Of a stretch of 64,000 nt of DNA, positions 10,319-19,847 are shown piece after piece (the stretch's first letter is position 1; each line of letters begins with the position of its first letter). The translations under genes and the position numbers were made by a program. Origin of the DNA: Nocardiopsis eucommiae (GTDB lineage: Bacteria; Actinomycetota; Actinomycetes; Streptosporangiales; Streptosporangiaceae); contig CP074402.1 of NCBI GenBank assembly GCA_018388625.1, positions 5,766,001 to 5,830,000 on the forward strand, written 5' to 3'. Below the pieces are notes generated by a model, which saw only the letters and a program-made list of their open reading frames with translations, made no database searches and was not told the DNA's origin.

Positions 10319-11005
10319 ATGCTGCTCGACAACCCCGCCGTGCTCGTCGTGATCGGCGCCGGTATCAGCCTCGTCACCAGCGTGGTCGTGACCGCGCTGC
10401 ACTCCCGGCAGATCCGCCGCGCCGAACTGCGCACCGGCACACGCACCTCGGCCCGCAACCTCACCAGCGCCTTCATCGCGGAACGCGACGGCGACGGCGA
10501 CGGCACCGACTTCCTGCGCGAGGCCGAACTCACGGTCATGTCGATGACCGACCGCAAGGCCCGCGAGCGGCTCAGCGAGGTCGTCCGTCTGCTGCGCGAA
10601 CACGACCTGCCCGAGGTCCAGCAGCTGAGCGGGGTCGGCGCCGCCTCCGCCAAGCGGGTCCTGTGCGACCACGCTCTGGAGGTGCTCGGCGCCCACCTGC
10701 GCGCGGACCGACTGCCCGAGGTGCCCGCCCTGATGCGCAAGATGCTCAGCGTGGAGGAGGAGGCCCTGAGCATCCACTCCGGTGAGACGCCCAAGCCCAG
10801 CGCTCCCATCGAGAAGAGCCAGGTCACCGCCCGTCCGCGCCACACCGGTACCGCCAAGGCGGCCGGTGGTTCCGGAAGTACCGCCCGCAGAACCACCAAG
10901 AGCGCGAAGACCGCCGCCAAGCCGAGTGGCAAGGGCCGCGCCACGACCGCCACCGCCGAGGAGCCGGAGAAGAAGGAGAAGGAGAGCGGTTTCTGGGACG
11001 ACTGA
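10319..11005 (+). CDS. Single-pass membrane protein with basic Lys/Ala-rich tail, function unknown
   Basis: I do not recognise a named family. From the ATG at 10319 (GGAAAGG 12 bases upstream) the protein is about 228 residues. It begins with a hydrophobic segment (AVLVVIGAGISLVTSVVVTAL), continues with a helical, charged middle (residues about 30-150), and ends in a Ser/Thr/Lys/Ala-rich basic stretch resembling histone-like tails, closing in GFWDD. The tail could bind nucleic acid or polyanionic wall polymer. A longer reading from 10169 would begin inside the predicted promoter. It stands alone, followed by a hairpin. Confidence 0.7.
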   Translation: MLLDNPAVLVVIGAGISLVTSVVVTALHSRQIRRAELRTGTRTSARNLTSAFIAERDGDGDGTDFLREAELTVMSMTDRKARERLSEVVRLLREHDLPEVQQLSGVGAASAKRVLCDHALEVLGAHLRADRLPEVPALMRKMLSVEEEALSIHSGETPKPSAPIEKSQVTARPRHTGTAKAAGGSGSTARRTTKSAKTAAKPSGKGRATTATAEEPEKKEKESGFWDD

Positions 11006-11046
11006 TCCCGCCGTTTCGGACAGCTCACCTCCCCGGGCGGCGAAGA

Positions 11047-11071
11047 CTCCCAAACCCCTACAGGGTGGGAG
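11047..11071 (+). terminator. Hairpin downstream of membrane protein gene
   Basis: CTCCC and GGGAG, with inner ACCC and GGGT, pair across a short loop about 40 bases after the stop. The following gap to 11505 holds another small inverted repeat, AATTGC (11197-11202) and GCAATT (11208-11213), probably in the LCP gene's control region. Confidence 0.45.
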
Positions 11072-11505
11072 ATCCAGCCCAAATGGTGCCTCACCACCAA
11101 TAATCCGCGTTTCACCGGCGCGTCGAACACGGCTCACGGGGGAACAGATGAGACAGTCAGACACGAAAGCCGCATACGACTGCCGCCCGGCGAAGGAATT
11201 GCCCGGCGCAATTGTGGTCAGGAACCGCGCGCATGGACAACCCGAGCACGCACTCAGCGAGATATTCACCTAGGATCACTGCCACGCGCAGGTTCCGGTG
11301 TACTTGGCGATCCCTGTCCGCTGGCGTCCCGGCTTTCCCCCAGCCTCGGGACTCTCTCTCGGCGACTTTTCGGTCAGGATTCCGGTCAGCCCGCGTGTTT
11401 CCCCCGCGCGACCCCCGCCCTCCCCGGACTCGGGCCCGTGACCCTCCAGGGTCGGTGTCCGGCCGTTGGCACGCCCAGCCGTCCGAACCCACCGAGATTG
11501 TCACG

Positions 11506-13434
11506 ATGCCCGCTGACGAGAACCCCGCCGACTCCGGCGCGGACCTGACACCAGACGAGAACTCCGAGCCCTCTTCCCAGGTTGAGGGCACCAAGGGGAC
11601 TGCGGCGGACTCCGCCGAGTCGGATGTGGAAGGGCTGGACGTGAAACGGGACGAGCCACACGAGAACGGCTCCGCGGCCGACGAGCCCACCGGCTCCGGA
11701 GCCGCCGACGAGCCCACCGAGCCCGAGACTCCCACCGGGGAGGCTCCGGCCGAGAACGAGCCCTCAGCCGACTCCGACGAGGCTCCGGAGACCGTCGTCA
11801 TCGACGTCGACGCACCGGTCGCCACCGGGTCCGGAGCGGAGGACGGCGCCGAGGCCGACCCCGACGAGCCCTCCGAGGAGGACTCGGTCCAGGGTGCGCA
11901 GGCGGCGGACCGGGAGAGGGACGGGGAGGCGGACGGGGGCGACGCCGTCAGCGCCGCCTCGCCCGCGCCGGACACCGGGGACGAGGACCGCTCGGAGCCG
12001 GAGGCCGGCGCCACCGCCGGACAGGACGGGGACCAGGACGGGGATGACGCCGCCAGCGCCGCCGCTCCCGTGCCGGGCACCCCGGAGGCAGGGGCCAAGG
12101 ACTCCCCGGTCACCGACGCCGGATCGGACGCCAAGGACGGGGACGCCCCGGGACCGGACGCCAAGGACGGGGACGCCCCGGGACCGGACGGTTCCGAGGA
12201 CGGTGCCACGGCAGCCGCCGCTCCGGTCAAGGGGAACAAGCGCAAGCGCGGCCGCCTGCGCAGGACCGTCATGTGGACGTCCGCGTCCCTGGCCCTGCTC
12301 CTGGTGCTCGGGGTGGGCACCGCCTACGCCTACTACCACTCCCTGCGCTCCGGCATGGTGCAGCACGACATCGAGGCCCTGCTCGGAGACGAGGAGCGGC
12401 CGGACAAGATCAGCGACGCCGTCAACATCCTCTTCATCGGGTCGGACGGCTACGAGGAGGACAGCCCCGCCTACTCGACCGAGTTCGAGGGCGAGCGCTC
12501 GGACTCCCTGATGCTCGCGCACATCTCGCCCGACAACCGCGTCTCGGTGGTCAGCTTCCCGCGCGACTCGCTGGTGCAGCTGCCCCAGTGCGACGCGTAC
12601 GGGCAGACCGAGGGCACCTACGGCTACTTCGGCATGATCAACGCCGCGATGTACCACGGTGGACCGCCCTGCGTGGTGAGGACGATCGAGACCCTCACCG
12701 ACATCCGGGTCGACCACTTCGTCCACCTGAGCTTCGCGAGCTTCCGCGACGTCGTGAACGCCATCGGCGGGGTGGACATGTGCATCCCCGAGCCCATGGA
12801 GGACCGCAGGTCGAAGCTCAGCCTCGACGCCGGTGACCAGACCCTGGACGGCGACCAGGCACTGTCCTTCGTCCGCGCCCGCTACGACATCGGTGACGGT
12901 GGCGACATGGGGCGCATCGACCGGCAGCAGATGTTCCTGGCCGCGCTCGCGGACCAGGTGACCAGCAGCGACGTGCTCAGCAGCCCGTCCAAGCTCAACG
13001 GCATCCTCCAGGCGGTCGCCCAGCACAGCGCCACCGACCGCGAGCTGTCACTGGACCGGATGCTCTCCATCGCGGTCACCATGGCCGACGTGGACCTGTC
13101 CGACATCGCGTTCCACACCGTTCCCTGGTACCAGGCGCCCTACGACCCCAACCGGGTCATGTGGCACGAGGAGGAGGCCGACGAGCTGTTCGCCGCCGTG
13201 CGTGAGGACCGCCCGCTGCCCGCGCTGCTGGCCGACGACGCGCCCGCGCCGCAGGAGTCGCCCATGGACGAGCCCACACCGGTCGATCCCAGCCCGGAGG
13301 GCAACGCGGGCGGGGCCGAGAGCGACGCCTCGTCGCCCGAGCCGTCCGCGCGTCCGGGCGAGGGGCGCGACGCCACGTCCAACCCGTGTCAGGACGGGCT
13401 CGGCTTCGGCACCGGCGAGGACGACGGCTGGTAG
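11506..13434 (+). CDS. LytR-CpsA-Psr (LCP) family protein with long acidic N-terminus
   Basis: LCP proteins attach phosphate-linked polymers such as teichoic acids or arabinogalactan to peptidoglycan outside the membrane. Here a very long acidic, Pro/Ser/Asp/Glu-rich cytoplasmic region (about 245 residues) precedes a basic stop (KRKRGRLRR) and one membrane helix. The LCP domain follows: NILFIGSD, RSDSLMLAHIS, VVSFPRDSLVQLP, and LSFVRARY with conserved arginines. A Pro/Glu-rich tail ends the protein. The acidic region contains a 30-base tandem duplication (12127-12186). Start ATG 11506; a longer reading would extend into the control region. Confidence 0.9.
   Translation: MPADENPADSGADLTPDENSEPSSQVEGTKGTAADSAESDVEGLDVKRDEPHENGSAADEPTGSGAADEPTEPETPTGEAPAENEPSADSDEAPETVVIDVDAPVATGSGAEDGAEADPDEPSEEDSVQGAQAADRERDGEADGGDAVSAASPAPDTGDEDRSEPEAGATAGQDGDQDGDDAASAAAPVPGTPEAGAKDSPVTDAGSDAKDGDAPGPDAKDGDAPGPDGSEDGATAAAAPVKGNKRKRGRLRRTVMWTSASLALLLVLGVGTAYAYYHSLRSGMVQHDIEALLGDEERPDKISDAVNILFIGSDGYEEDSPAYSTEFEGERSDSLMLAHISPDNRVSVVSFPRDSLVQLPQCDAYGQTEGTYGYFGMINAAMYHGGPPCVVRTIETLTDIRVDHFVHLSFASFRDVVNAIGGVDMCIPEPMEDRRSKLSLDAGDQTLDGDQALSFVRARYDIGDGGDMGRIDRQQMFLAALADQVTSSDVLSSPSKLNGILQAVAQHSATDRELSLDRMLSIAVTMADVDLSDIAFHTVPWYQAPYDPNRVMWHEEEADELFAAVREDRPLPALLADDAPAPQESPMDEPTPVDPSPEGNAGGAESDASSPEPSARPGEGRDATSNPCQDGLGFGTGEDDGW
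12127..12186 (+). repeat. In-frame 30-bp tandem duplication in LCP gene
   Basis: Two identical 30-base units encode DAKDGDAPGP twice in the acidic cytoplasmic region. Perfect identity suggests recent slippage or unequal exchange. Confidence 0.9.
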
Positions 13435-13463
13435 CCACGCGCCAGGGATCCGTTCACGGGAGA

Positions 13464-13502
13464 GGGCCTCCGTCCGCGCACAGCGACGGAGGCCCTTCTC
13501 TG
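13464..13502 (+). terminator. Terminator after LCP gene
   Basis: GGGCCTCCGTC (13464-13474) pairs perfectly with GACGGAGGCCC (13485-13495) across a 10-base loop, followed by TTCTCTG. It begins 30 bases after the LCP stop. Confidence 0.8.
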
Positions 13503-13595
13503 TGCCCCGGACCGTCGAGCCGCCATCGCAGACCACACGTGCGGGACCGACGCGCGTCCCTCGCCTGACCGCTCCAGCCAGACAACGGAGTCCCG

Positions 13596-13765
13596 CTGTT
13601 CCACGGGACCCGGCCCGCACACGCGGAGGGCCCCCGTCGCGAAGAGCGACGGGGGCCCTTCGTGCCCCTGTGGGATCCGGCTGTTCCATCGGAACCGACC
13701 CGGGCACGCGGAGGGCCCCCGTCGCGAACAGCGACGGGGGCCCTTCGTGCCCCTGGCAGGGCAGG
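13596..13765. repeat. Two tandem 85-bp units, each carrying a strong hairpin
   Basis: Units 13596-13680 and 13681-13765 are highly similar. Each carries a perfect 13-bp stem, GGGCCCCCGTCGC with GCGACGGGGGCCC, around a 5-base loop, followed by TTCGTGCCCCT. They extend the terminator at 13464 into a three-hairpin array between the LCP gene and the converging secreted-protein gene, so transcription should stop in both directions. Confidence 0.85.
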
Positions 13766-13915
13766 TGCCCCGGGCGGCGGGAACTCTGACTTTCCGCTGG
13801 TACGTGCCGGGAAACCCCCACAGTCCCCACTGGCACCACCGTCAACGGAAGTGGTTCCGCTCACCGCCCGAGGCGTGGTGCGCCCGCCACGACCGACGGG
13901 CGCACGTTCGTGGGC

Positions 13916-15014
13916 CTACAGTCCGAGCGGCAGCTGGGAGGTCAGGTCGCCGGTCGGCAGCTCGCCCGTGGGGAGCTCGTTGGTGGGCAGCTCCGAGGCG
14001 AGGGGCAGCGGGGCGACCTCGGGCTCGCCCAGCTCCGGCAGGCCCTGGACGTCGACCAGGCCACCGGTGCCGATCGCTCCACCGGCCACGTCGGCGACGT
14101 CGCCGGCCTCCATGGCGCCGACCTTCTCACCCAGGCCCGAGGCCCCGTGGAGGCCGCCGTCGAGGGCCGGGTCCACGAGTTCGAGGCCCTCGACGCCGGA
14201 CATCGGCAGGGTCTCCTCGATCCCCAGGCCGTCGACCGCGCCGCGGACGTCGCCCACGGTGTCGGTGACGGCCTGCTCGGTGGCGCCCACCACCTGGAGC
14301 TCCGAGGGGGCGGACATCGGCAGGGTCTCCCGGACGTCCTTCGGCAGCAGGGTGGTCAGGCCGCCGGTGAGGTCGGCGTTCTCACCCGCGTCCAAGCCGA
14401 CCGGCTCGCTCATCGGGACGGTCTCGCCCAGCTGCTGGACGGGGAGTCCAGGCCGACCACATCGAGGCCGGGCTGGTGCAGACCCTCCTGCGCCCGGGTG
14501 CCGAGCTCCGTGACGGTGTCCTCGACGACGGCGGCGCTGGGCGCGCTCATCGACACCGGCAGGCTCCCGCCCCCGAGGCCGTCGAGCAGGCCGGTCCCGC
14601 CGAGCAGCATGGAGATCGGGTCGACCGCGCCGCCGGCCTCGCTCAGCGGCAGGGTCTCCGTGGCCTTGCCGAGGTCCAGCGGACCGACGTTGCCCGCGTT
14701 GTCCTGACCGGCCGTGACCGGGGTGTCGGTGCTGACGGTGTCGCCGACGACCGTCCCGACGGGGTTGTTCTGGTGCTGGACGTCGGGCTGGGCGGAGATC
14801 TCGCCGGGCTGGACCTTCACCAGGTCACCGAGGGGCGTGGCGATCCCCTCGGTGAGGGCGCCGGGAACCTGGTTTCCCAGGTCGCCCAGGGGAGGGCGTC
14901 CGTGGCACCGCCGAGCGTGTCGGCTCCGGCGACTCCGACGCCGAGGGCGACGAATCCGGCGGTGCCGGCGGCCACCAGCAGGGTCCGAGCAGAGGTACGG
15001 GCGGTGTGGAACAT
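13916..15014 (-). CDS. Secreted repeat protein with TLPMS-type motifs (two frameshifts as read)
   Basis: A signal peptide (RTLLVAAGTAGFVALGVGVAGA) opens a roughly 365-residue Gly/Leu/Val/Glu-rich exported protein. It repeats short motifs ETLPLS, SLPVSMSAP and ETLPMS, separated by 50-80 residues, and ends in short ELPTxEL repeats. The frame breaks at gggg 14889-14892 and 14441-14444 on the plus strand; adding one base at each gives one continuous protein. I do not recognise a named family. The composition suits a cell-surface or spore-coat structural protein. The next gene upstream on this strand, at 15391, is also an exported low-complexity protein. Confidence 0.7.
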
Positions 15015-15390
15015 GTGAGTCCTTCCGGAGTGAGCGTGTGTTCTGTTCGAGGGGGCGCGACGGAGCGGGTGTCGTGCCCCGTCGCGTCGGACCGTCTCCC
15101 TGGCCAGGGGCGTCGGTCCTGAGGGTGGTACTGGCGAGCTCTCCGGTCGGTGAGCCCCTGCGTCCCTGGTGCGGGCGAGCGGGTTCGATCCGGATTCAGT
15201 CGGTCGGTCTGGCGGACCACCGGCTGACGTGAACCTCGCGTTCGAGGTGCGGGGTTCACGTCAACCCCCAGAAGGTCACCGAGTGCTGGTGCCGCTGGGA
15301 AGGGTGTGGCTGGAGAAGCCGTGCCGGGCTGGTCGCGTGCGGCGCGGGACGCTCAGGGCGTACGGGCGCGGGACGCGGTCCGGTGGTCCG

Positions 15391-16236
15391 CTAGTCCGGA
15401 GAGAAGGTCGGCTCGTCGGCGGACTCGGCGGGAACCGAGCGCAGGACGTGCCGGGCGGCCTCGAACAGGCCGGGGGCGGGCGCCGGGGCGCCGGTGACGG
15501 GCAGGAACCCGGCGACGGCGGGCGCGAAGGCGGTGCCACCGGACGCGGGGCGGTGCCGCCCGCGATGGTGGTGAGCGCCTCGGCGGAGCGGGGGCGGTGT
15601 CGGTGGACCGGTCGCGCTCGGTGGCGTCCCCGGCCCGGTGTTCGACGGAACCGCGTTCCTGGGCCGCGACCAGGGCGTCGGCGGCGGGCCTCTCGGCCAC
15701 CGCGCGCCGCTCGTCCGGGGCCTGGGCACCGGTCTCGCGGTCGTCCTGACGGTCGTCGGCCGAGGGGTCCTCGTCCTCGGGGACCCGCACGGGTTCGGTG
15801 ACCCGCGGGGTCTCCGGGACGACGAGGTCGGTCAGGTGGTCGGGGCGCGGGAGGGAGGTCTCCCGGACCGCGTCCCGGACCTGCTGGACGGGTTCGGAGG
15901 CCTCGGCCTCGACCGCACGCGCGGTCTCCGAGGCGCCGTCGACCGCCTGTGTGGCGTGCTGGGTGGCGCGCTCCCCACGGTGGTGACCGCGCCGCTGAGC
16001 GAACCGCCGAGCGTCTCGGTTCCCGTCACCAGTCCGGTGCCTCCCACCACGCCCGCGGTGAGCGGGTTCTCGGCACCGGGCAACTCCGAGGAGTGCGCCG
16101 GGGCCGCGGAGACGAGCCACACGGTGAACAGGACCCCGGTGACCAGACCGGCGAGCGTCAGGGCCCGTCGGATCGGTTCCGGGCACACGGCGAGGCGGAC
16201 GCCGATGGCGCCGACCGTACCGTGGTATCCAGACAC
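15391..16236 (-). CDS. Exported low-complexity protein with LPVTG motif (three frameshifts as read)
   Basis: The start is GTG 16236, with AAGGAAG upstream. It opens with a basic segment and hydrophobic helix (LTLAGLVTGVLFTVWLVSA), then a Gly/Thr-rich part and a long Glu/Arg/Asp/Ala-rich charged region, about 280 residues in all. Single-base losses at 15973-15976, 15590-15594 and 15547-15550 break the frame. Near the end stands AVAGFLPVTGAP. LPVTG fits the sortase consensus, but a hydrophobic segment and basic tail do not follow, so wall anchoring is doubtful. Family unknown. It probably works with the neighbouring secreted protein. Confidence 0.6.
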
Positions 16237-16553
16237 CGGGGGCTTCCTTCCGCCGAGTGAGCCGGTCCGCTCCGGTGGGGCACCGGGTGACGGAGGCTCG
16301 TGGTGTTCGTGTGGGGGCACCCCGGAGAACGGGGGTGCGGGGGCAGTCGACACGAGGTCACAGAGTGCCTTCCTGCGCCAACTGAACGTGACGTTAGCAT
16401 GAATTGCCGGGCCGCTGTCCTCGATTGCGGGGGAATTCCCGGCCCCTCGAACAAGCTTCCTAGCAGCAAGATGTGGCAAACCGGGAAAAAACCAACGACA
16501 ATTCAGGTATTAGCCCTCAACCCCTCAACGGCTCTGCGGAGGTTGAACCACAC

Positions 16554-18289
16554 ATGACCAAGATCCCCCAGAGCCACCGGTGGTCCCCGAAGTCCCTGGA
16601 CGAGCTCCTCGCGGATGTGCACTCCCAGATGAACCCGGGGCTCTCCGCTCAGGGGAGGATGCACTCTCTGCTCCAGGCGGTCCTGGACATCGGTGGCGAT
16701 CTGGACCTGGCGACCGTACTGCGGCGGCTCACCGAGGCCGCCGCGCACCTGGCCGAGGCCAGGTTCGCCGGGCTGGGCGTGATCGGTGAGGACGGCGGTT
16801 TCACCGAGTTCATCCCGGTCGGGTTCACCCAGGAACAGGCCGAGCGGATCGGCCGGTTCCCGCACGGCAAGGGCGTGCTCGGCACGCCCTCGTTCGAGCA
16901 GGCCACGCTCCGCCTCTCCGACCTGCGCGACCACCCGGACTTCGGTGGGTTCCCGGAGGGCCACCCGAGGATGTCGAGCTTCCTCGGGGTGCCGATCCAG
17001 GTGCGCGGCGAGGTGTTCGGCAACCTGTACCTGACCGAGAAGGAGAACGGCGGGGAGTTCGACGAGGAGGACGAGACGATCGTGACCGCGCTGGCCACCG
17101 CCGCCGGTGTGGCCATCGAGAACGCCCGCCTGTACGAGGAGACCCGGCTGCGCGAGCGGTGGCTGGCCGCCTCCACGGAGATCACCACCCGGCTGCTGTC
17201 GGGGGCCGACACCGACGAGGTGCTGGCCTACATGGCGGCCCAGGCCAGGGAGATCGCCCGTGCGGACACCGCCGTGGTGATGCTGCCGGATCCGCACGCG
17301 CGCGGGCACCTGTTCGCGGAGTTCGCGGACGGTCCGATCGCGCAGGAGATCCTGGGGACCCCGGTGGAGATCCAGGACTCCTCCTGCGGCTGGGTGTACG
17401 AGACGGGTGAGGCCGAGGCCATCCCCGACCTGCGCCAGGCCAACTGCCCGATGCTCACCCACCGCGGCTACGGCCCCGGGCTGCTGGTGCCGCTGGGGAC
17501 CCCCGGCAACACCCGCGGGGTCCTGCTGCTCGGCAAGCTCTCCGACAGGGCGCCGTTCGACTCCAACATCAGGCGCATGCTGCACTCCTTCTCCGTGCAG
17601 GCGGGGGTGGCGCTGGAGCTGGCCGAGGCACGGCGGGACAGCGAGCGGATCGTGGTCCTGGAGGAGCGGGACCGGATCGCCAAGGACCTGCACGACGTGG
17701 TGATCCAGCGGTTGTTCGCGTCCGCGATGACCCTCATGAGCACGGTCCGGCTGATCAGCTCGACGGAGGCCGGGGAGCGGGTCCAGCGCACCATCGACGA
17801 GCTGGACGGCACGATCCGGGAGATCCGGTCGACCGTCTTCGACCTCCAACACCCGCCCAGCCGACGGGACACGTCGCTGCGGGGGCAGATCCTGCGGTTG
17901 GCGGAGAACACGGCGCACAGCCTGGGCTGCCACCCCGGGGTGAGTCTGGACGGACCGATCGACGCGTCCGTCCCCGACGAGGTGGGCGAGCAGCTGCTGG
18001 CGGTCCTCGGGGAGGGACTGACCAACGTCGCCCGGCACGCCCGCGCCACGGAGGTGCACGTCTCGGTGACGGTGGAGGAGCAGTCGGCCACCGGTCGCCC
18101 CACCACCCTGGTCCTGACCGTGACCGACAACGGGGTGGGACTCCCCGAGGGGGCCGCCGCAGCGGGCTGCGCAACCTGGACCAGCGGGCCCAGGCCCTGG
18201 GCGGCGGGTTCAGCGCGGGGCGGGGCGAGGACGGCGGCACGGTGCTGGTGTGGAGGGTTCCGGTTCCGGAGGCCGACCCGCAGGGGTGA
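16554..18289 (+). CDS. GAF-domain sensor histidine kinase, DevS/NarX-like (frameshift as read)
   Basis: Two GAF domains (about residues 45-190 and 210-370) precede a HisKA_3 dimerisation helix with the phosphoacceptor His in RIAKDLHDVVIQRLF, then a HATPase domain with NVARHARA and TDNGVGLPEG. The arrangement matches mycobacterial DevS/DosT-type kinases, which sense redox or gases. A G5 run at 18149-18153 should be G6; repair restores the ending RSGLRNLDQRAQALGG through VPVPEADPQG. Start ATG 16554, GGAGG upstream. No NarL-type response regulator is adjacent, so the partner is elsewhere. Confidence 0.88.
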
Positions 18290-18515
18290 CTCGGGGGCGG
18301 TGCGGATCCGGCGGCGGCCCGGTCCCGGGGAACCGGGGCCGGGCCGCCGTGCTCCACGGGCCGGGCGGACCACGGGCCGCCGGGGCTGTCCGGCACTGGG
18401 TGGTCATCCGCCCCGGGCCGGGGCGGCCGTGATCCACGGAGCCGGGGGCGGACCGTGGTCCGCCGTTCCGTCCACGCCGTGAGTGGGCTCAGGCGGTGGC
18501 CGTGGGCCGCGCCCG

Positions 18516-19748
18516 TCAGGCGGTACCGAGGGCCTCCGTGGGGTGCTGGGCGGCGGCACGCAGCGCGGGAACGATCCCGGCGACCGCGCCGATGGCCACC
18601 GTCGCGACCACCGCGCCCGCCCCAGCCCACCAGGGCAGGGAGACCGGCCAGCCGCGCAGCAGCGCGTACCCCGCCGTGGCGAGGGAACCCAGCAGCACCC
18701 CGAACACCCCGCCCAGCGCGGACAGGGCCATCGCCTCCACCAGGAACTGCCCCCTGATGTCGCGGCGGGTGGCGCCCAGGGCGCGGCGCAGACCGATCTC
18801 GCCCCGGCGCTCCAGGACGGAGATGACCATCGTGTTGGCCACTCCCACCCCGCCCACCAGCAGGGCCAACCCGCCCAGACCGAGCAGCAGCCCCTGGAAG
18901 GTCTGGTCGGCGGCCTGCTGGGCCTCCAACGCGTCCGACGGTCGGGACACCCTGACCTCGTTCGGCTTCTCCGGGTTGGCGTTGCGGCCCACCTCGTCCC
19001 GGACCCGCTCCACGTGCTCGGGGTCGATCCGCACGTACACCGTGGAGGCCTCGCCCTTGGCGCCGAGCACCTCCTCCGCGATCCTCTGGCCGACCAGTGC
19101 CGCGTTGTCCAGCTCCGGTGCCAGCTCCGATCGCTCCAGCACGCCGACCACGGAGAAGTAGGTGTCTCCGATGAGCACCAGCGTGTCCGGGGTGATCCGG
19201 TCGACCCCCAGGCGACCGGCCGCCGACGCGCCGAGCACGACCGCCGGGTGGTCGGAGGTGGCCCCGTTCAGCCACGTGCCCTCGGCCACCTCGGCCCGGA
19301 CGGCCTCCAGCAGGTCGAGGTCGACGCCGTAGGCGGCGATCCCGCCGGACTCGGCGCTCGGGACGAGGTCGCTCCGGTAGACGTTGGCGCCGCTCACCTG
19401 CTCCACCTGGGAGGTGTGCTCCACCTCCGGCATCCGGTCGATCCGCCCCCGCGCCTCCTCGGGGAGCTTGGCGGCCTCACCGAAGAGGTTCTCGCCCGGA
19501 GTGACGGACAGCAGGTTGGTGCCGAGCCGGGCGATCCGCTGGTCGAGTTCGGCCTGGCCGGAGGAGGAGACCCCCACCACCGCGACCATCGCCGCGATCC
19601 CGATGGCGATGCCCAGAGCGGAGAGCACCACGCGGGTGGGCCGGGCGCGCAGCCCGCTCGACCCGGTCCGCAGGCGGTCCACCAGGGAGAGTCGGGCGGG
19701 GCGGAGCGGTGACCGGCGGTCGCGCCACAAGCGCGGGAGCCCCCTCAC
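18516..19748 (-). CDS. MacB/FtsX-type ABC transporter permease
   Basis: A 410-residue membrane protein with the MacB topology. One N-terminal helix (VVLSALGIAIGIAAMVAVVGV) is followed by a large extracytoplasmic domain of about 200 residues. Three C-terminal helices with the FtsX signature follow (GLLLGLGGLALLVGGVGVANTM, then LERRGEIGLRRALGATRRDI). It starts at GTG 19748, about 100 bp after the ATPase gene. With the lipoprotein, adaptor and ATPase upstream it forms a tripartite export system of the kind that removes antimicrobial peptides or moves lipoproteins. Confidence 0.9.
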   Translation of the reverse strand: MRGLPRLWRDRRSPLRPARLSLVDRLRTGSSGLRARPTRVVLSALGIAIGIAAMVAVVGVSSSGQAELDQRIARLGTNLLSVTPGENLFGEAAKLPEEARGRIDRMPEVEHTSQVEQVSGANVYRSDLVPSAESGGIAAYGVDLDLLEAVRAEVAEGTWLNGATSDHPAVVLGASAAGRLGVDRITPDTLVLIGDTYFSVVGVLERSELAPELDNAALVGQRIAEEVLGAKGEASTVYVRIDPEHVERVRDEVGRNANPEKPNEVRVSRPSDALEAQQAADQTFQGLLLGLGGLALLVGGVGVANTMVISVLERRGEIGLRRALGATRRDIRGQFLVEAMALSALGGVFGVLLGSLATAGYALLRGWPVSLPWWAGAGAVVATVAIGAVAGIVPALRAAAQHPTEALGTA

Positions 19749-19847
19749 CGACCCGCCTCCGCCCGGTTCCGGGTGCCTTCCGAGCCCGGGGCGGCGCCCG
19801 GCGTCGGAGAGCCCTGCGAGCCCCGTGGGCCAGTCGGGGTCAGTGCG

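Noticed and set aside
11100..11160. A possible c-di-AMP (ydaO-type) riboswitch before the LCP gene
   Set aside because: Only a short CACGGGGGAAC-like segment resembles it; the other conserved parts are missing.
13596..13765. A CRISPR-like repeat array
   Set aside because: There are only two 85-bp units with no spacers, and each forms a terminator stem.
15440..15480. LPVTG as a working sortase signal
   Set aside because: No hydrophobic segment or basic tail follows it in the repaired frame, so anchoring is not supported.
15353..16186. Long arginine-rich ORFs overlapping the exported protein gene
   Set aside because: They mix frames of one gene with single-base losses; only the repaired reading gives a signal peptide and consistent composition.
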